Source: Cristatella mucedo
Taxonomy: Eukaryota; Bryozoa; Phylactolaemata; Cristatellidae
Assembly (NCBI GenBank): GCA_009760855.2
Contig: WPIO01000007.1
Coordinates: forward strand, 12,150,001-12,212,000
Reading direction: 5' to 3'
Length of the DNA: 62,000 bases
The first letter of the stretch is position 1, and the number at the start of each line of letters is the position of its first letter. The notes beneath the pieces were generated by a model. The model made no database searches. It had not been told where the DNA came from and was given only the letters and a program-made list of their open reading frames with translations. The translations under genes and the position numbers were made by a program. Positions 40,685 to 52,142 of the stretch are shown piece after piece.

Positions 40685-41185
40685 GACATGATAAGCATTC
40701 TTTGGCTCCAGCCAGATATCTCTCAGATCTACTCCCCCATCAGGCCAAGCATCGTACCACCCGTTTTTCGGAATCCAACAGTCTACCAATACCGCGTACA
40801 AACCTCAGATCCTTTGGAGACCGTGCATTTAGTTCGTATGCTCCCAAGGCCTAGAACTTCCTCCCGACAAGCGTCAGAACATCCCCTGACTTGACCACAC
40901 TTTAAAAGAACTTAAAGACACACCTATTTAGGACAGCATTTAGTGGGTCCCTGTGATTCGTCCTTCACGTGCTTATGCGTGCTGACACTGTGCATGCTGC
41001 CACTAACCACATTTGCATGCTGACCCTGTGCCTGTCACCCCTAACCATGTTATTCATGTTGTTTGTTTTTCAAGCATGATTTTACTTACCATTTAATTGC
41101 ATTTCCCTTTGCAGCAAATGTAAAGCGCCTAGAAAGAGATTAAGTTCTCTGAGGGCGCTTTATCAGGTACATTATTATTATTATA
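40685..41185 (+). mobile_element. LINE 3' end
   Basis: It runs from the SLAPAYLSDLL-like region (frame broken) through 'ggagaccgtgcatttagttc', the GCATGC blocks and 'cagcaaatgtaaagcgccta' to an intact hairpin and (ATT)n tail. Confidence 0.9.
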
Positions 41186-41214
41186 AGCACATATCCCTAG
41201 AGTAGAGATGTCTA

Positions 41215-41460
41215 TTCGAAAGCGACCGAGGTTTACGCGCGTCTATCAAGGACCACGAAGTGCAGCAACTCTCGTACGGCTCAAAGCCCTAGAACAATGT
41301 CACCTCCGCTGCTGCTGGACCACCTGCCCCGCGGCTTTAGCTTTGATGTTACATTGACCGTAGATTGTGGAATAATTGTCTCCTGACCGTTGTAATGCCC
41401 TAACCGCGAACAATAACGCTCAGTCGTAATCCGGTCGATTAAGCACGCAGTATACGTCGG
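41215..41460 (+). repeat. Dispersed repeat R4, copy 1
   Basis: It matches 55380-55610: 'ttgaccgtagatt', 'aaccgcgaa' and a 'ggt(c/t)gatt' block occur in the same order. Confidence 0.5.
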
Positions 41461-41574
41461 TACTAACCAGGCGTCCTCCTTAAATAGCAGTCTCGGGTGT
41501 CATCCTGTGTGATTTTGCATACTTGTCTAAGCATGATACATCGTGGCTCTCTAAGTCTGGGTTACTGATTCATT

Positions 41575-41650
41575 CACTGCGAATCGTAAAGTGCCCGGAT
41601 AGAGATCAGGTTCTCTTAGGGCGCTTTATATTAGACTTGTTATTGTTATT
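41575..41650 (+). mobile_element. SINE-B tail only
   Basis: 'aagtgcccggatagagatca' and 'ggttctcttagggcgcttta' followed by TTATT repeats is the SINE-B/LINE-type 3' hairpin without a head. Confidence 0.65.
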
Positions 41651-42329
41651 ATTAATCCCTTCCATATATCAGTGATATGTTTATGATATGGCGTATTCTT
41701 TCTGGCGGCTGCTTGACATTAAAAGCTGAATTCCAAAGAAACGAGTCGTCATTTCAGTCCATGTACACGAGAAGAAGCTTCGTAAGCCTAAGGCTAGCTT
41801 AATATCTTCTCACAGCGAGCCTAACTAAATATCCTATCTGCCTTGCTTCTGATTGGCTAGACTGCCATAAGCTCCTGAAATTGCCAAGAAGGTTCCTAAT
41901 CCAGTTCTAAGAGCAGCCGCTAGGTTGGTATTTGAAGTCGGAGAAATCCTGTCAAGTTTTCTCTTTGCTAAATGCACTCCGGGGCTTCTAGTAGATCTTA
42001 TGTGTGGGGGTTGCAAAATACACTCTTGCCCACAAAGCCTGCCGTGGCTTAGATCTTTTTTATACCCAATAAACGGCTGCGGCAGTTATGCGCTCAGATC
42101 TTCTCATGAAAGTATATATTAGCTGTCTCTCCTTCTTCACTCTAGGATAGTTTGTGACAGTGGCATTTGCTCAGCAAGTCCTACAGGTGGAGCTCAGCTT
42201 AAGAGTTCTTGAAAACTAATCATACACGACGTCCCATTACGGCTCTCTCCCGTGAAGTAATGAGAGATGAGTATAGAGAGATCGAACAGCGTCTCTTACA
42301 CAGTAGCAGAGAGCCATAGCAGCCATAAT

Positions 42330-42500
42330 TATAATAGTAGCAATACTAATAATATATTTGTGTAGCACCCTCAGAGAACTGAATCTCATTCTAGGCACTT
42401 TACATCACCACCACCACTTTAAGTGCGCCATAAAATATTTTTGCCCGCTGCTGGACTCGAACCCACGACCTGATTTGTGAAGTAAGTATACCTTACCGTG
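42330..42500 (-). mobile_element. SINE-B-like, chimeric body
   Basis: On the minus strand a tRNA-like head ('aggtcgtgggttcgagtcc') leads to a longer body and a LINE-type hairpin ('agaatgagattcagttctct'). Its middle differs from other SINE-B copies. Confidence 0.65.
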
Positions 42501-42665
42501 AAATTAGACCCGGAAATTTTTCAAAACCAACCACGTGCCTCTACTTCTATTTTACCCACTCAAAATTCACTGTCCTTCTGAGTTAGCTATGGTGCTAATT
42601 TTTTTGGCTCTGTCTTGTGATGAAGTCTGCTGGTTTCCGCACAGAATCAGAAAGTCAATAAGGCT

Positions 42666-42974
42666 TTGAGTGTCAAGAAAGACACTCTACATTGTGTAAC
42701 AAGTGATTTCCTTTCAATTTTGGTCCTGACGTTGCAGACCGAGACTCAAGCACCCACATATATAGTGCATAGCATTCAGGCCACCGCCTTTGACTTTAAG
42801 TGCAACAGGACTTATAAAGAAAGTTGGTGCAGCATCAGAAATCATGAAAGCATAAAACAATCAGGAAGTGCTGAAATTACTCCATTGAAAAAACCCAAAC
42901 TAAAACAGAAGGTGAAGGTCTCTTCAGTCTGTCCCGTAGAGGCCATGAAGAAAACTAGTTCTAGCTGCTTCTAG
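42666..42974 (+). other. 102-codon open frame, unrecognised
   Basis: The product has Cys/Thr-rich N-terminal and Lys-rich C-terminal parts (LKKPKLKQKVKV). The sequence at 42600-42700 shows weak similarity to 49250-49350 ('gtctgctggtttccg' against 'gtctgctggcttctg'), so it may be an old repeat. Confidence 0.2.
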
Positions 42975-43109
42975 CTATCTGTAAATACGTGAGTAGTCCG
43001 TCTGGCGTGTACTAGCGGAGCAGATGCGAAGAATATCTATGGAGGCAGAAAAATCAGAAGACGGGAAAGAATGCTTAGATAAGGAAACCCCAGCCACGCT
43101 AGTTCGTGC

Positions 43110-43510
43110 ATTAATAATAATAATAATACACTTGATAAAGCACCCTCGGAGAACTTAATTTCTTTCTAGGCGCTTTACATCAGCTGCAAAGGAAACACAA
43201 TCGAATGGTGAGTGGTATCGTGCTTGAATAACAAGAATAACATGGTTAGGGGTGACATGCTTAGGCTCAGCATGCAAGTGTGGTTAGTGGCAGAACGCAA
43301 CAGTGTCAGCACGCATAAGCACATAAAGGAAGAATCACAAGGACCCACTAAATGTTGTAAAAAAAATAGGTGCGTTTTTAATTTCTTTTTAAATGTGGTC
43401 AAGTCAGGAGATGTCGTGACGGAAGTCGGGGAGTGAGTTCCATGCTTTGGAAGCATACAAACTAAAGGCACGGATCTCCCAAGGATTTGAGGTAATTCGT
43501 ACAAGGTATT
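43110..43510 (-). mobile_element. LINE 3' end
   Basis: A (TAA)n tail, hairpin and, on the minus strand, an ORF end (APxAWNSLP-like, DLTTFKKKLKT) show a clear copy. Directly next to it lies an opposite-strand copy. Confidence 0.85.
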
Positions 43511-43599
43511 ATGGGTAATTCGTTACATCCCGCTCATTCTTTGGGAATTCAAAACCTGACAGGTCATCCTGAATGAGCATGACTGTCTTTGCAGTTGGT

Positions 43600-44140
43600 G
43601 CGTAACTCATGAAGCTAAGCTTGCCTGCCGTGAACTTTGCGACAGCCACATCATTTCACTTCTCAGCAACCTGCATAGGCTTCCTGTCAAGCAGAGGATC
43701 AACCTCAAGGTTCTACCACTCACTTTCAGGTCTCTTCACTCTCTCGCTCCGGCGTACCTATATGCAATACTTCACAACACTTTCGGTTTCGCAGTGTGCC
43801 ACCCCCTCTTTTGAATCAGTTCGTGCTGCTGCTGCACCCATAACCCGCTTCATTTAGAGACCGCGCCTCCTGTTTTTTGGCTGCAAAAGCCTGGAGCTCA
43901 CTGCCGACTGACAGACATCATGACATTCCCTGACTTGACATTTATAAAGAAGCTAAAGCACCTACCTACTTCTCAAAGCATTTTCTCAGTCTGCGTATAT
44001 TATCCTTTGTGTTTTTAAAATATGCTGAAAGTGTGAATGCTATCACTAACAAATGTACATGCTTCCTTTACAGCTTATTTAAAGTGCTTAGAAAGATATC
44101 ATGATCCCCAATGACTCAACCAAGACACATTAATGTTATG
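43600..44140 (+). mobile_element. LINE 3' part, decayed
   Basis: It has 'ctgcataggcttcctgtcaa' (LHWLPVKQRI region), 'ctttcaggtctcttcactct', 'gacatttataaagaagctaa' and a broken hairpin. Confidence 0.75.
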
Positions 44141-44429
44141 ATTATCATTACGGTCGTTTCTTTGAGACTACGCACTACCTGCTAGATTGCGAACATGGAT
44201 AAGTATGAATGAGTAGCTTTCCCAATTGCCGTAATGTCAAGTAGAAACATTCGTCTTTCTGTACCTCCGTATGTGTTAATCTAAGCCAGCAAAACACCAA
44301 GGTATGTCTTTTTATTAGTAGCGCGCAACAACATCAGCCCAAGAAATATAATAACAAGGGCTAAAAAGTGTTAATAATAAATGCTGCACATTACAGGATA
44401 AGGGAAAAGCGATTTTTTTTACTTCGGCA

Positions 44430-44585
44430 ATAGCCCAGAGCTCATACTGACTCGTGACCCAGGTCGTCAGTTCGATTCCTGAACTCCTTAAAGCCTACTA
44501 CTAGCGGTCTTAGATGCAAAGGCACTTCTGTCCCAGTATAAATGAAGCTATCCGACCACATGACTTTTAATTTTACTTTACTGTA
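44430..44585 (+). mobile_element. SINE-A
   Basis: 'gagctcatactgactcgtga', 'caggtcgtcagttcgattcc' (B-box), 'aggcacttctgtcccagtat' and 'aaatgaagct' follow the SINE-A order, with a TTTTACTTTA tail. Confidence 0.75.
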
Positions 44586-44824
44586 TGCATAAATTAAGCT
44601 TTATATTACACTCCGATGTTACATCACTATGACGTCAACATTTTTCTCGAGTTTTTGGTAACCTAGGATACTAGTCCTTGCTGATGCGCGACAAATACAT
44701 GCGGCCCAGGCACGTCCAAGCCCGGCTAGAGACTCGCGCAGAGGCGTACTCAAGAGTGTACGCAGGTTTGGCCGTCTTGGTCTGGCTCAGGGACCAATCA
44801 GAACTAGCTACATACCGTATGATA

Positions 44825-44938
44825 GGTTGAGGGAAAAAGTTCGCGCACCGTTTTTTTCATAAGAATCATTATTAAACTTATTAAATTATTTTATTGAATC
44901 CAGGAATGTTTCACGACGCATGAACTTTTTCCTTCACC
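44825..44938. mobile_element. 114-bp mariner-type MITE
   Basis: The left end ggttgagggaaaaagttcgc and the reverse complement of the right end ggtgaaggaaaaagttcatg are imperfect terminal inverted repeats of about 26 bp (continuing g-cac-cg / cgtcg). Both ends are flanked by TA (44823-44824 and 44939-44940), the target duplication of Tc1/mariner elements. The core is AT-rich and non-coding. Confidence 0.75.
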
Positions 44939-44941
44939 TAG

Positions 44942-45092
<151 letters not shown>

Positions 45093-45639
45093 GTGGTGTA
45101 GAATTCTCAGCTGCTGCAAGCAAGCAGAGAACGCAGCTGTACGCTCACCAAACCCGTTCAGACAGCGACACAACCTGTGTAATCTGCGCGAGCCCGATGC
45201 CCCTACCAAGCCTATCGGTTGCGGGTCATCGCATACCAATCGGTCAAGCGGCTTTAAGGAGAGTATCACTCTAGAAAATTCCTAGTTTTCGTCTGCCCGT
45301 TGCAATCCTACCACATGCTACCCAGGCAGACTGGCAACAAGAATTGCAATAGAGTCAGACTTGGACAATGACTCAATGTGCGTTTTAATAGAATCTCTGC
45401 TTCCGCTGTGCCTTTGCTTTATTCCCTAACCAGGTCGCTATCACAAATCAGCTCCACTGCAGGATTACCTCCACCGTGTTCCCAAGAAACATATTTACAT
45501 AACTTTGACTTAAATATCGCTCCGATAATAACTCAGCTTATCGCAAACAGTTCGCCATTCGTCTTTCCATTAACATTTATCACCATGTTCAACAGTTGCT
45601 GGCCCCAAACTTGTCATTGAGCAGTTCGAAGACGACTTT

Positions 45640-47680
45640 GACTGCATGAATCGATCCTAGCAAAGGCCAAGTCTAGCTTCTATAAAAACATTGTTGAATC
45701 ACAGATGCACAATCCAAAAATGCTGATGTCGACAATAAACCATCTCCTCAACCGTTCCCAGGTTAGCTCCTTACCTGATGATCCTAGTGATGATCTAGCC
45801 GATCGCTTCTCTCGATTCTTTGTGCAGAAGATAGACAAGATCAGGGAATCCATCCCTGCGATGACAACCTCCCCACTAGAATGCTGTTCCTCGGTTCCTG
45901 GCTGCACCTCAATGTCTGCATTTAAGCAGGTCGCTAGTGGTCTAGTCCTAAAGTTCATATCTCAATCAAAGAAGACAACAAGTCCTCTGGACCCTATTCC
46001 CACTGTCCTGCTCCTACGTTGCATTGATCTGCTGCTGCCATGCATAACTAACATAATTAATATGTCATTAGCCTCAGGTCATGTCCCAGCACCTTTCAAA
46101 AAAGCTGTAGTCAGGCCACTTCTCAAGAAAGCTACACTAGACCAAGAGAACTTAAGCAACTACCGCCCAGTTTCCCTTCTACCATTCCTATCAAAGACAC
46201 TGGAACGGGTCGTGGCAGACCAGCTGAACTCGTATATCGAAACCTCACACCTTGCTAGTAAGTTCCAGTCTGGCTTTAGAGCTAATCACTCCACCGAGTC
46301 AGCATTGCTTAGGGTATACAACGACCTACTTCGGAATGCAGACATAAGTAGAGTGTCTCGGCTTGTTTTGCTTGATCTTTCGGCAGCTTTTGACACCATC
46401 GATCACAAAGCTCTTCTAGAGCGCCTCTCATCTCGCCTGGGCATCACTGGCACTGCTCTGCAGTGGTTCAGGTCCTATCTCAGCGGGAGACTCCAGAGTA
46501 TTGACGCGAATGGACAAAGATCATCTGAAATACCTCTGAAATATGGAGTACCTCAGGGCTCAGTGCTAGGTCCGGTTCTTTTCACGGTTTATACTCTGCC
46601 TCTTTCTGATGTGATTGCCAAGCACAATCTAGGCTTTCACTTCTATGCGGATGACACTCAGTTGTACCTTTGCTTTGATCCCTCCCAGCCTTCGAGCACC
46701 TCAAATTCTCTCAACTCACTAGCTGCATGCATTGATGATATCCGCACATGGATGGCAGCAAGTTTTCTAAAACTAAACGATGATAAAACTAACTTACCTG
46801 TTATGGGCAAACCCAGTGTGATTCAGAAATTGAAAAGGCTGACGCTCAAAATTGGCTCTGCCAGCATATCTTCAGTTGAATCAGCTCGAAATCTAGGCGT
46901 CATATTCCAAAGCGACCTCTCGTTAGACGACCATATCAGCTCCACAGTCAAATCTGCCTATTTTCAGCTTCATAACATTGCTAAAATTCGGCCTTGTTTA
47001 GATAAAGATACCATATCTAAGTTGGTCCATGCATTCGTGACATCCCGTCTCGACTTCTGCAACTCACTGCTTACTGGCCTACCAGCAGGTGCGATCAGGC
47101 GATTGCAGCTGGTGCAAAACTCGGCAGCTAGACTTGTCTGTCGTGAGCGTCGCAGTTGCCACATTACTCCACTTCTCGCCGACCTGCACTGGCTACCAGT
47201 CAAGCAACGGATTGACTTTAAGGTTTTGTCGCTCACTTTTAGTTCCCTTCATTCTATGGCTCCAGCCTATCTGTCAGATATACTACCCATCAGGCCAAGC
47301 ATCGTACCACCTGCTTTTCGGAATCCAACAGTCTACAAACACCTCGTACAAACCTTGAATCCTTTGGAGACCGTGCATTTAGTTCATATGCTCCCACAGC
47401 CTGGAACTCCCTCCCGACCTGCGTCAGAACATCTCCCGACTTGACCACATTTATAAGGAACCTAAAAACACACCTATTTAGGAAAGCATTTAGCGGGTCC
47501 CTGCGATTCTTCCTTGATGTGCTTATGCGTGCTGACACTGTGCATGCTGCCACTAACCACATTTGCATGCTGACCCTGTGCATGTCACCCCTAACCATAT
47601 TATTCATTTTGTTTCTTTTTCAAGCAGGATTTTACTTACCATTCAATTGCATTTCACTTTACAGCAAATGTAAAGTGAAA
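45640..47680 (+). mobile_element. Most complete LINE (L2/CR1 clade) of the window, 5'-truncated
   Basis: Homology to the copy at 29.7-31.4 kb begins at about 45645 (LAKAKSSFYK linker), so the endonuclease is absent. The body holds the RT ORF (see CDS), the ORF end, the GCATGC blocks and 'cagcaaatgtaaag', then stops where the terminal hairpin should start. A GTGTC-rich minisatellite follows instead. Confidence 0.92.
45705..47444 (+). CDS. LINE reverse transcriptase (ORF2 C-terminal half, one frameshift)
   Basis: The 579-codon frame encodes the RT that copies LINE RNA at the nicked target. Motifs: KKTTSPLDPIPT, KPLLKK-type PLLKKATLD, NYRPVSLLPFLSKTLERVV, FQSGFRANHSTESALLRV, LDLSAAFDTIDH (catalytic Asp, ~227-234), GVPQGSVLGPVLF (~281), FYADDTQLYL (~313, catalytic Asp pair), LKLNDDKT and RLDFCNSLLTGLP, then LLADLHWLPVKQRIDFKVL. 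Compared with the copy at 50.7 kb, which has 'taccccatcagg', this one reads 'tacccatcagg' (47281-47291). The loss of one C shifts the frame, so the expected SSYAPxAWNSLP end (47370 on) is read out of frame. Otherwise RT is intact. Confidence 0.93.
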   Translation: MHNPKMLMSTINHLLNRSQVSSLPDDPSDDLADRFSRFFVQKIDKIRESIPAMTTSPLECCSSVPGCTSMSAFKQVASGLVLKFISQSKKTTSPLDPIPTVLLLRCIDLLLPCITNIINMSLASGHVPAPFKKAVVRPLLKKATLDQENLSNYRPVSLLPFLSKTLERVVADQLNSYIETSHLASKFQSGFRANHSTESALLRVYNDLLRNADISRVSRLVLLDLSAAFDTIDHKALLERLSSRLGITGTALQWFRSYLSGRLQSIDANGQRSSEIPLKYGVPQGSVLGPVLFTVYTLPLSDVIAKHNLGFHFYADDTQLYLCFDPSQPSSTSNSLNSLAACIDDIRTWMAASFLKLNDDKTNLPVMGKPSVIQKLKRLTLKIGSASISSVESARNLGVIFQSDLSLDDHISSTVKSAYFQLHNIAKIRPCLDKDTISKLVHAFVTSRLDFCNSLLTGLPAGAIRRLQLVQNSAARLVCRERRSCHITPLLADLHWLPVKQRIDFKVLSLTFSSLHSMAPAYLSDILPIRPSIVPPAFRNPTVYKHLVQTLNPLETVHLVHMLPQPGTPSRPASEHLPT

Positions 47681-47815
47681 TGACAAAAGTGTCAAAAAAA
47701 AACAGTGAAAAAAAGTGTCAAAAAAGTGTCCAAAAAAGTGTCAAAAAACAAAAACAAAAAGTGTCACAAAAGTGTCAAAAGTGAACAAAAGTGTCAAAAA
47801 AGTGACAGCAAGAAT
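47676..47815 (+). repeat. GTGTCAAAAA-type minisatellite
   Basis: Irregular units of gtgtc or gtgaa plus A-runs (about 10-13 bp) replace the LINE's terminal hairpin and (ATT)n tail. Confidence 0.85.
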
Positions 47816-49729
47816 TTGCAAAGCAGCTATTTGTACGCTTTGGTAGCTGATGCCTTTCTTTTTATCAGCAATGTGCTGGTTGATCAGGCTGGAGAGTTGA
47901 ACTCGGGCCTTCGTCAGTCAATGCAAAATGTCTGCTCGTTCCTGTTTTACTGTGGCACATCCCTAAAAATCATTGTCATTTGTCCTTATAATGAATCCCT
48001 AGAGCTTCTTAGCCTAGTTCATAAATTCACGCGATGATATAAAAGTGTTTTCAGGAAACTTTAGATAAAAAAATAATAAAATTCAAAAAATGAATTTACT
48101 ATAAAATGATTGCTTGCAAAAACTGATTATGAAGTTCATCATTCCAAATCGTATAATAGAGAGTAAGCAAGTCTTATTTATTTCATGATACACTGCTGCC
48201 AGTAAATTATCGCTGCAATGGATTTTCGCAAAGAAGTCGTGCCACTTTTCCGGTGTCTAAATTAAAGTCACTTGGTAGGCATTTTTAACTACCATTCTCA
48301 TTTATCCGGTAACAAGTTTTTAGTTCGGAGATACAGTAGATAGCAATTTAGGAAACCAAATATGCACCAAAAATGATGCGGGAAAGCAGTAACAAGTTTT
48401 TTACCAGGACGAAAAGGTTATTTGAAAAGTTTTGGTTACCCACAGATCTGCAACGACTTCTTAACTATCTGCCTTCCTCTGCCGTGCTAGCCTTTCAGCA
48501 TTCAAATGGATCTATCACTCTATCTACATATTTTGAGTCTGTCTATGCCACTATTAACCAATTTGAACTTTCAATCACAAGGATCAATCATTGAATCATT
48601 CCAAAATGTTATTGATGCATTATACCCAAATAGCTGTACAAAAATTAAATCAATATAATTTATTCTACCTTTGTTAAGCGAATAAAATCAATCTTTCACT
48701 GACTCACTAGGTGAATTTCAAGAGTTAATAGATGTAACATTAAAATAGGAGGTAAAAAGCAATTTAGCTGTTCGGAAATACCCCTCATTTTTGCAGCTTT
48801 AAATTTTTCATGTGATTCAGCTCTTTAACTATATCTTATACGTTAGCGTTGCTCTGTTTAACTGCTTGGAGGCTTATCGCTAATCGAGGTGTAGGTGTCT
48901 TCAAAGAACTCCACAGAAGTGTCCAAATGCGTGTTAAAATGTCTTAAGGAGCTCCCTTTGCTCAGCCAACGCAATTCAGCGTGAAGTAACCAGCCGCGAG
49001 AAGTAACCGGTAGTTAAAGTCTTCATTTTGCCAGCAAGCAGTACCCAGAGTGATCTATTTATAAAATCATGCACTGCTTGGCTATTCACTTCAGTTTAAT
49101 GGCAAGTGCAATAAGTGTTCCAGTCTCCTAAAAACTCTCTCGTACATTATGAACGGTAAAGGCATCTCTTCTAGGAGTACTGCTATGCGACTTCGATGTA
49201 TTCACTTCCTTAACTTCTCTCCTGACTCAGCTTCCCACTTTTTCTCTTCGCTTCATGAGACTGAGTCTGCTGGCTTCTGTATGTGCAACTAAAGCTGCTA
49301 ATGCTTCGAGTTCGCTAAGGAAAACTCTTCATCGTAATACCCTCTTGTGTAATTACAGACTGCCATGCGTACGTATGTATTTTTTCAAGTAATTGACATG
49401 CAATGATGGGGATCATTCATTTTAATGTTCTCCATCTTTTTCGCAGTGAAAGTATGTTTAATAGTGTTCAGAGATACGTTTTCTCTAAGAAGTACGCTGG
49501 AACACATAAAATCGACTCTCCTGAAGTGTCAATGTCTAGTTAGTGTCTAATAACAACTTCCCAGGGACAAATTTGTCATGTATGCAGCGAACATAAGCAC
49601 TCTAGATCAATCCAGACAACGTGCAAATTGTTACAGCCAATAGCAAGCTGCAAAATCGATCCTGTACAGAGGCACCTATTTTATCTATGCTGCGTTATTG
49701 CTGAGTAAAGCTGCCTAAATTATTTCATT
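47816..49729. other. AT-rich intergenic, nothing recognised
   Basis: Short open frames (for example 48373-48594) show no family motifs. No SINE or LINE could be traced. Confidence 0.35.
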
Positions 49730-49800
49730 TTGTGAGAGGAGAAATTAATTTCTAGCGCTTTACAACTTGCTGCAAAGAGAAGCAATACCCATGGAGTTAG
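49730..49800 (-). mobile_element. LINE 3' end, remnant
   Basis: 'gagaaattaatttctagcgc' and 'tttacaacttgctgcaaaga' are the reversed LINE end. It abuts an opposite-strand copy. Confidence 0.55.
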
Positions 49801-49829
49801 TTATAAGCAAGGTATCACACTCGGAAAGG

Positions 49830-50125
49830 CAAACGAAGGTTTTGTCATTCACTTTTTTGCTACTTCATTTTTCATCCAGCCTTTCTATCCGAAGTACTTC
49901 CGAATCAGAGGCTAGGCATCATAGCACTTGCTCTTCTGAAGAAACTGAAGCCGTATTTGTTATTCGCTGCATTTTTGGGTCCGTGTAAATTTTCCTTTGT
50001 ATGCTTATGCGTGCTGACCCTGTGCCTGTTGTCACTAACCATATTGACATGCTTCCTTTAAAACAAATTTTAAATGCCTAGAAAGAGATTTAGTTCTGTG
50101 AGGGTGTCATCAACTTTATTAATAG
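49830..50125 (+). mobile_element. LINE 3' end, decayed
   Basis: 'ggttttgtcattcac', 'gcatttttgggtccgtgtaa', 'tgcttatgcgtgctgaccct' and 'atgcctagaaagagattta' follow the order of other copies, with an internal deletion. Confidence 0.75.
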
Positions 50126-50671
50126 TCATATTATAAACACACAATGCTTAGGCCAGCATGCTTAAGCAAAAATGAAGACACTAGTGGTCCTCGGCTTTGC
50201 AACCTATGGCTAGTAACATGCCTGAATCATGCAAACGTACGCAGGCAGAGCCCACTGGATCAAAAGAGACAGGTTTTCGGGGGCGAAGATAAAGTTTACC
50301 GGAACAAATTTTCTTTATCTCAAACTCAAATGATGTTAAATCAATTCAGTTGGTGCCGGAAGCCAGAAAAGAATTCTTGACTTTCAGTGCATTGAAACTG
50401 AAAATCTGAATCCCCAAAATAGAGATTGCAACAATTGCAGAATGCGATTGCACGAACTCGTGAACTAGCTTGGCTGTCATACATGTATCTGAGCAGGCCC
50501 TATTGGTAGTAAAATGATGAGTTATTCGCCAACGTGAGTGCATGGTTTCCAGACTTAGCAGTTATAAATATCTATTAATAATCCACCGATGGTTTTCAGC
50601 CTCGAAAAGCTGGTGCTGGTGTCCTTTTTAATGCGTCATCGAGTGATTCGGGAATATGATAGGCACTTGAA

Positions 50672-51162
50672 AGCCATGTCTCCAGCCTATCTGTCAGATA
50701 TACTACCCCATCAGGCCAAGCATCGTACCGCCGCTTTTCGGAATACAACAGTCTAGAAATACCTCATGGAAACCTTAAATCCTTTGGAGACCGTGCATTT
50801 AGTTCGTATGCTCCCAAAGCCTGGAACTCCCTCGCGACCTGCGTCAGAACATCCCCTGACCTGACCACATTTAAAAGGAGCCTAAAAACACACCTATTTA
50901 GGACAGCATTTAGTGGGTCTCTGTGATTCGTCCTTGATGTGCTTATGCGTGCTGACACTGTGCATGCTGCCACTAACCACATTTGCATGCTGACCCTGTG
51001 CATGTCACCCCTAACCATATTATTCATTTCGTTTTTCAAGCATGATTTTACTTACCATTCAATTGCATTTCACTTTGCAGCAAATGTAAAGCGCCTAGAG
51101 AGAGATATTAAGTTCTCTGAGGGCGCTTTATCAATTGAATTATTATTATTATTATTATGTTA
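50672..51162 (+). mobile_element. LINE 3' end, well preserved
   Basis: It starts in SPAYLSDILP-like sequence and keeps the four-C run lost in the 45.6 kb copy. It ends in an intact hairpin and (ATT)n tail. Confidence 0.9.
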
Positions 51163-51184
51163 AGATTTGCCTGGTTTACTAATT

Positions 51185-52142
51185 GAATGATAATAAAACT
51201 AGCTTACTAGTTATGGGAAAACCAATTGTGACTCGGAAATTGGAAAGGCTAACGCTCACGATAGTCTCTTCCAGCATATCTCCTGTAGAATTTGTACGAA
51301 ATCAAGGTGTCATATTCCAAAGTGACTTTTCATTAGACGACCACATCAGCTCCACAGTCAAGTCCGCCTATCTCCAGCTACCTAACATGGATCAAATTCG
51401 GGCTTGCTTAGGCAGGAATATCTCATCAAAATTGGTTCATGCATTTGTAACATCCCGTCTTGAATTCTGTAACTCACTGCTTGCTGGTCTTTCGGCATGT
51501 GCAATCAAGTGCTTACAGTTGGTGCAAAACTTTGCAGCAAAGGCTTGTCTGTCGTGAGCGTCGAAGTTGCCAAATCACTCCTTTTCTCGCCGACCTGCAC
51601 TGGCTCTCAGTCAAGCAACGCATCGACTTCAAGGTTTTGCCACTCACTTCTAGGTCCCTTCATTCTGTGGCTCCAGCCTACTGATCAGATTTACACTCCC
51701 ACCTGGCTAAGCTTCGTACCACCCACTTTTCGAAATCTATCTGTTTACCCATACCTCGTACAGACCTCAAATCCTTTGGAGACCATGCTTTTAGCTCATA
51801 TGCTGTCAATGGCTGGAACTCAAACGCGACTCGCGTCACGACATCTCGTGATTTGACCACATTTAAAAAGAAATTAAAAACGCACCTAATTATGACAGCA
51901 TTTAGTGGGTCCCTGTGATTCGTCCTTTAAGTGCATATGTGTGCTGACTCTGTACGTGCTGCCACTAACCACACTTGCATGCTGACCCTGTGCATGTCAC
52001 CCCTAATCATGATATTATTGCTGTTCATTGAGTATGACACCACTAACCATTCGATCGCGCTTCCTTTGCAGCAATTGCAAAGCGCCCAGAAAGAGATTAA
52101 GTTCCCTGGGGGTGTTATATAAAATGCATTATTATTTTTATT
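51185..52142 (+). mobile_element. LINE 3' third
   Basis: It begins at the NDDKTSLLVMGKP segment of RT and runs through RLEFCNSLLAGL, DLHWLSVKQRIDFKVLPLT and the ORF end to a diverged hairpin and ATT/TTA tail. It lies head-to-tail directly after the preceding copy's tail. Confidence 0.9.
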
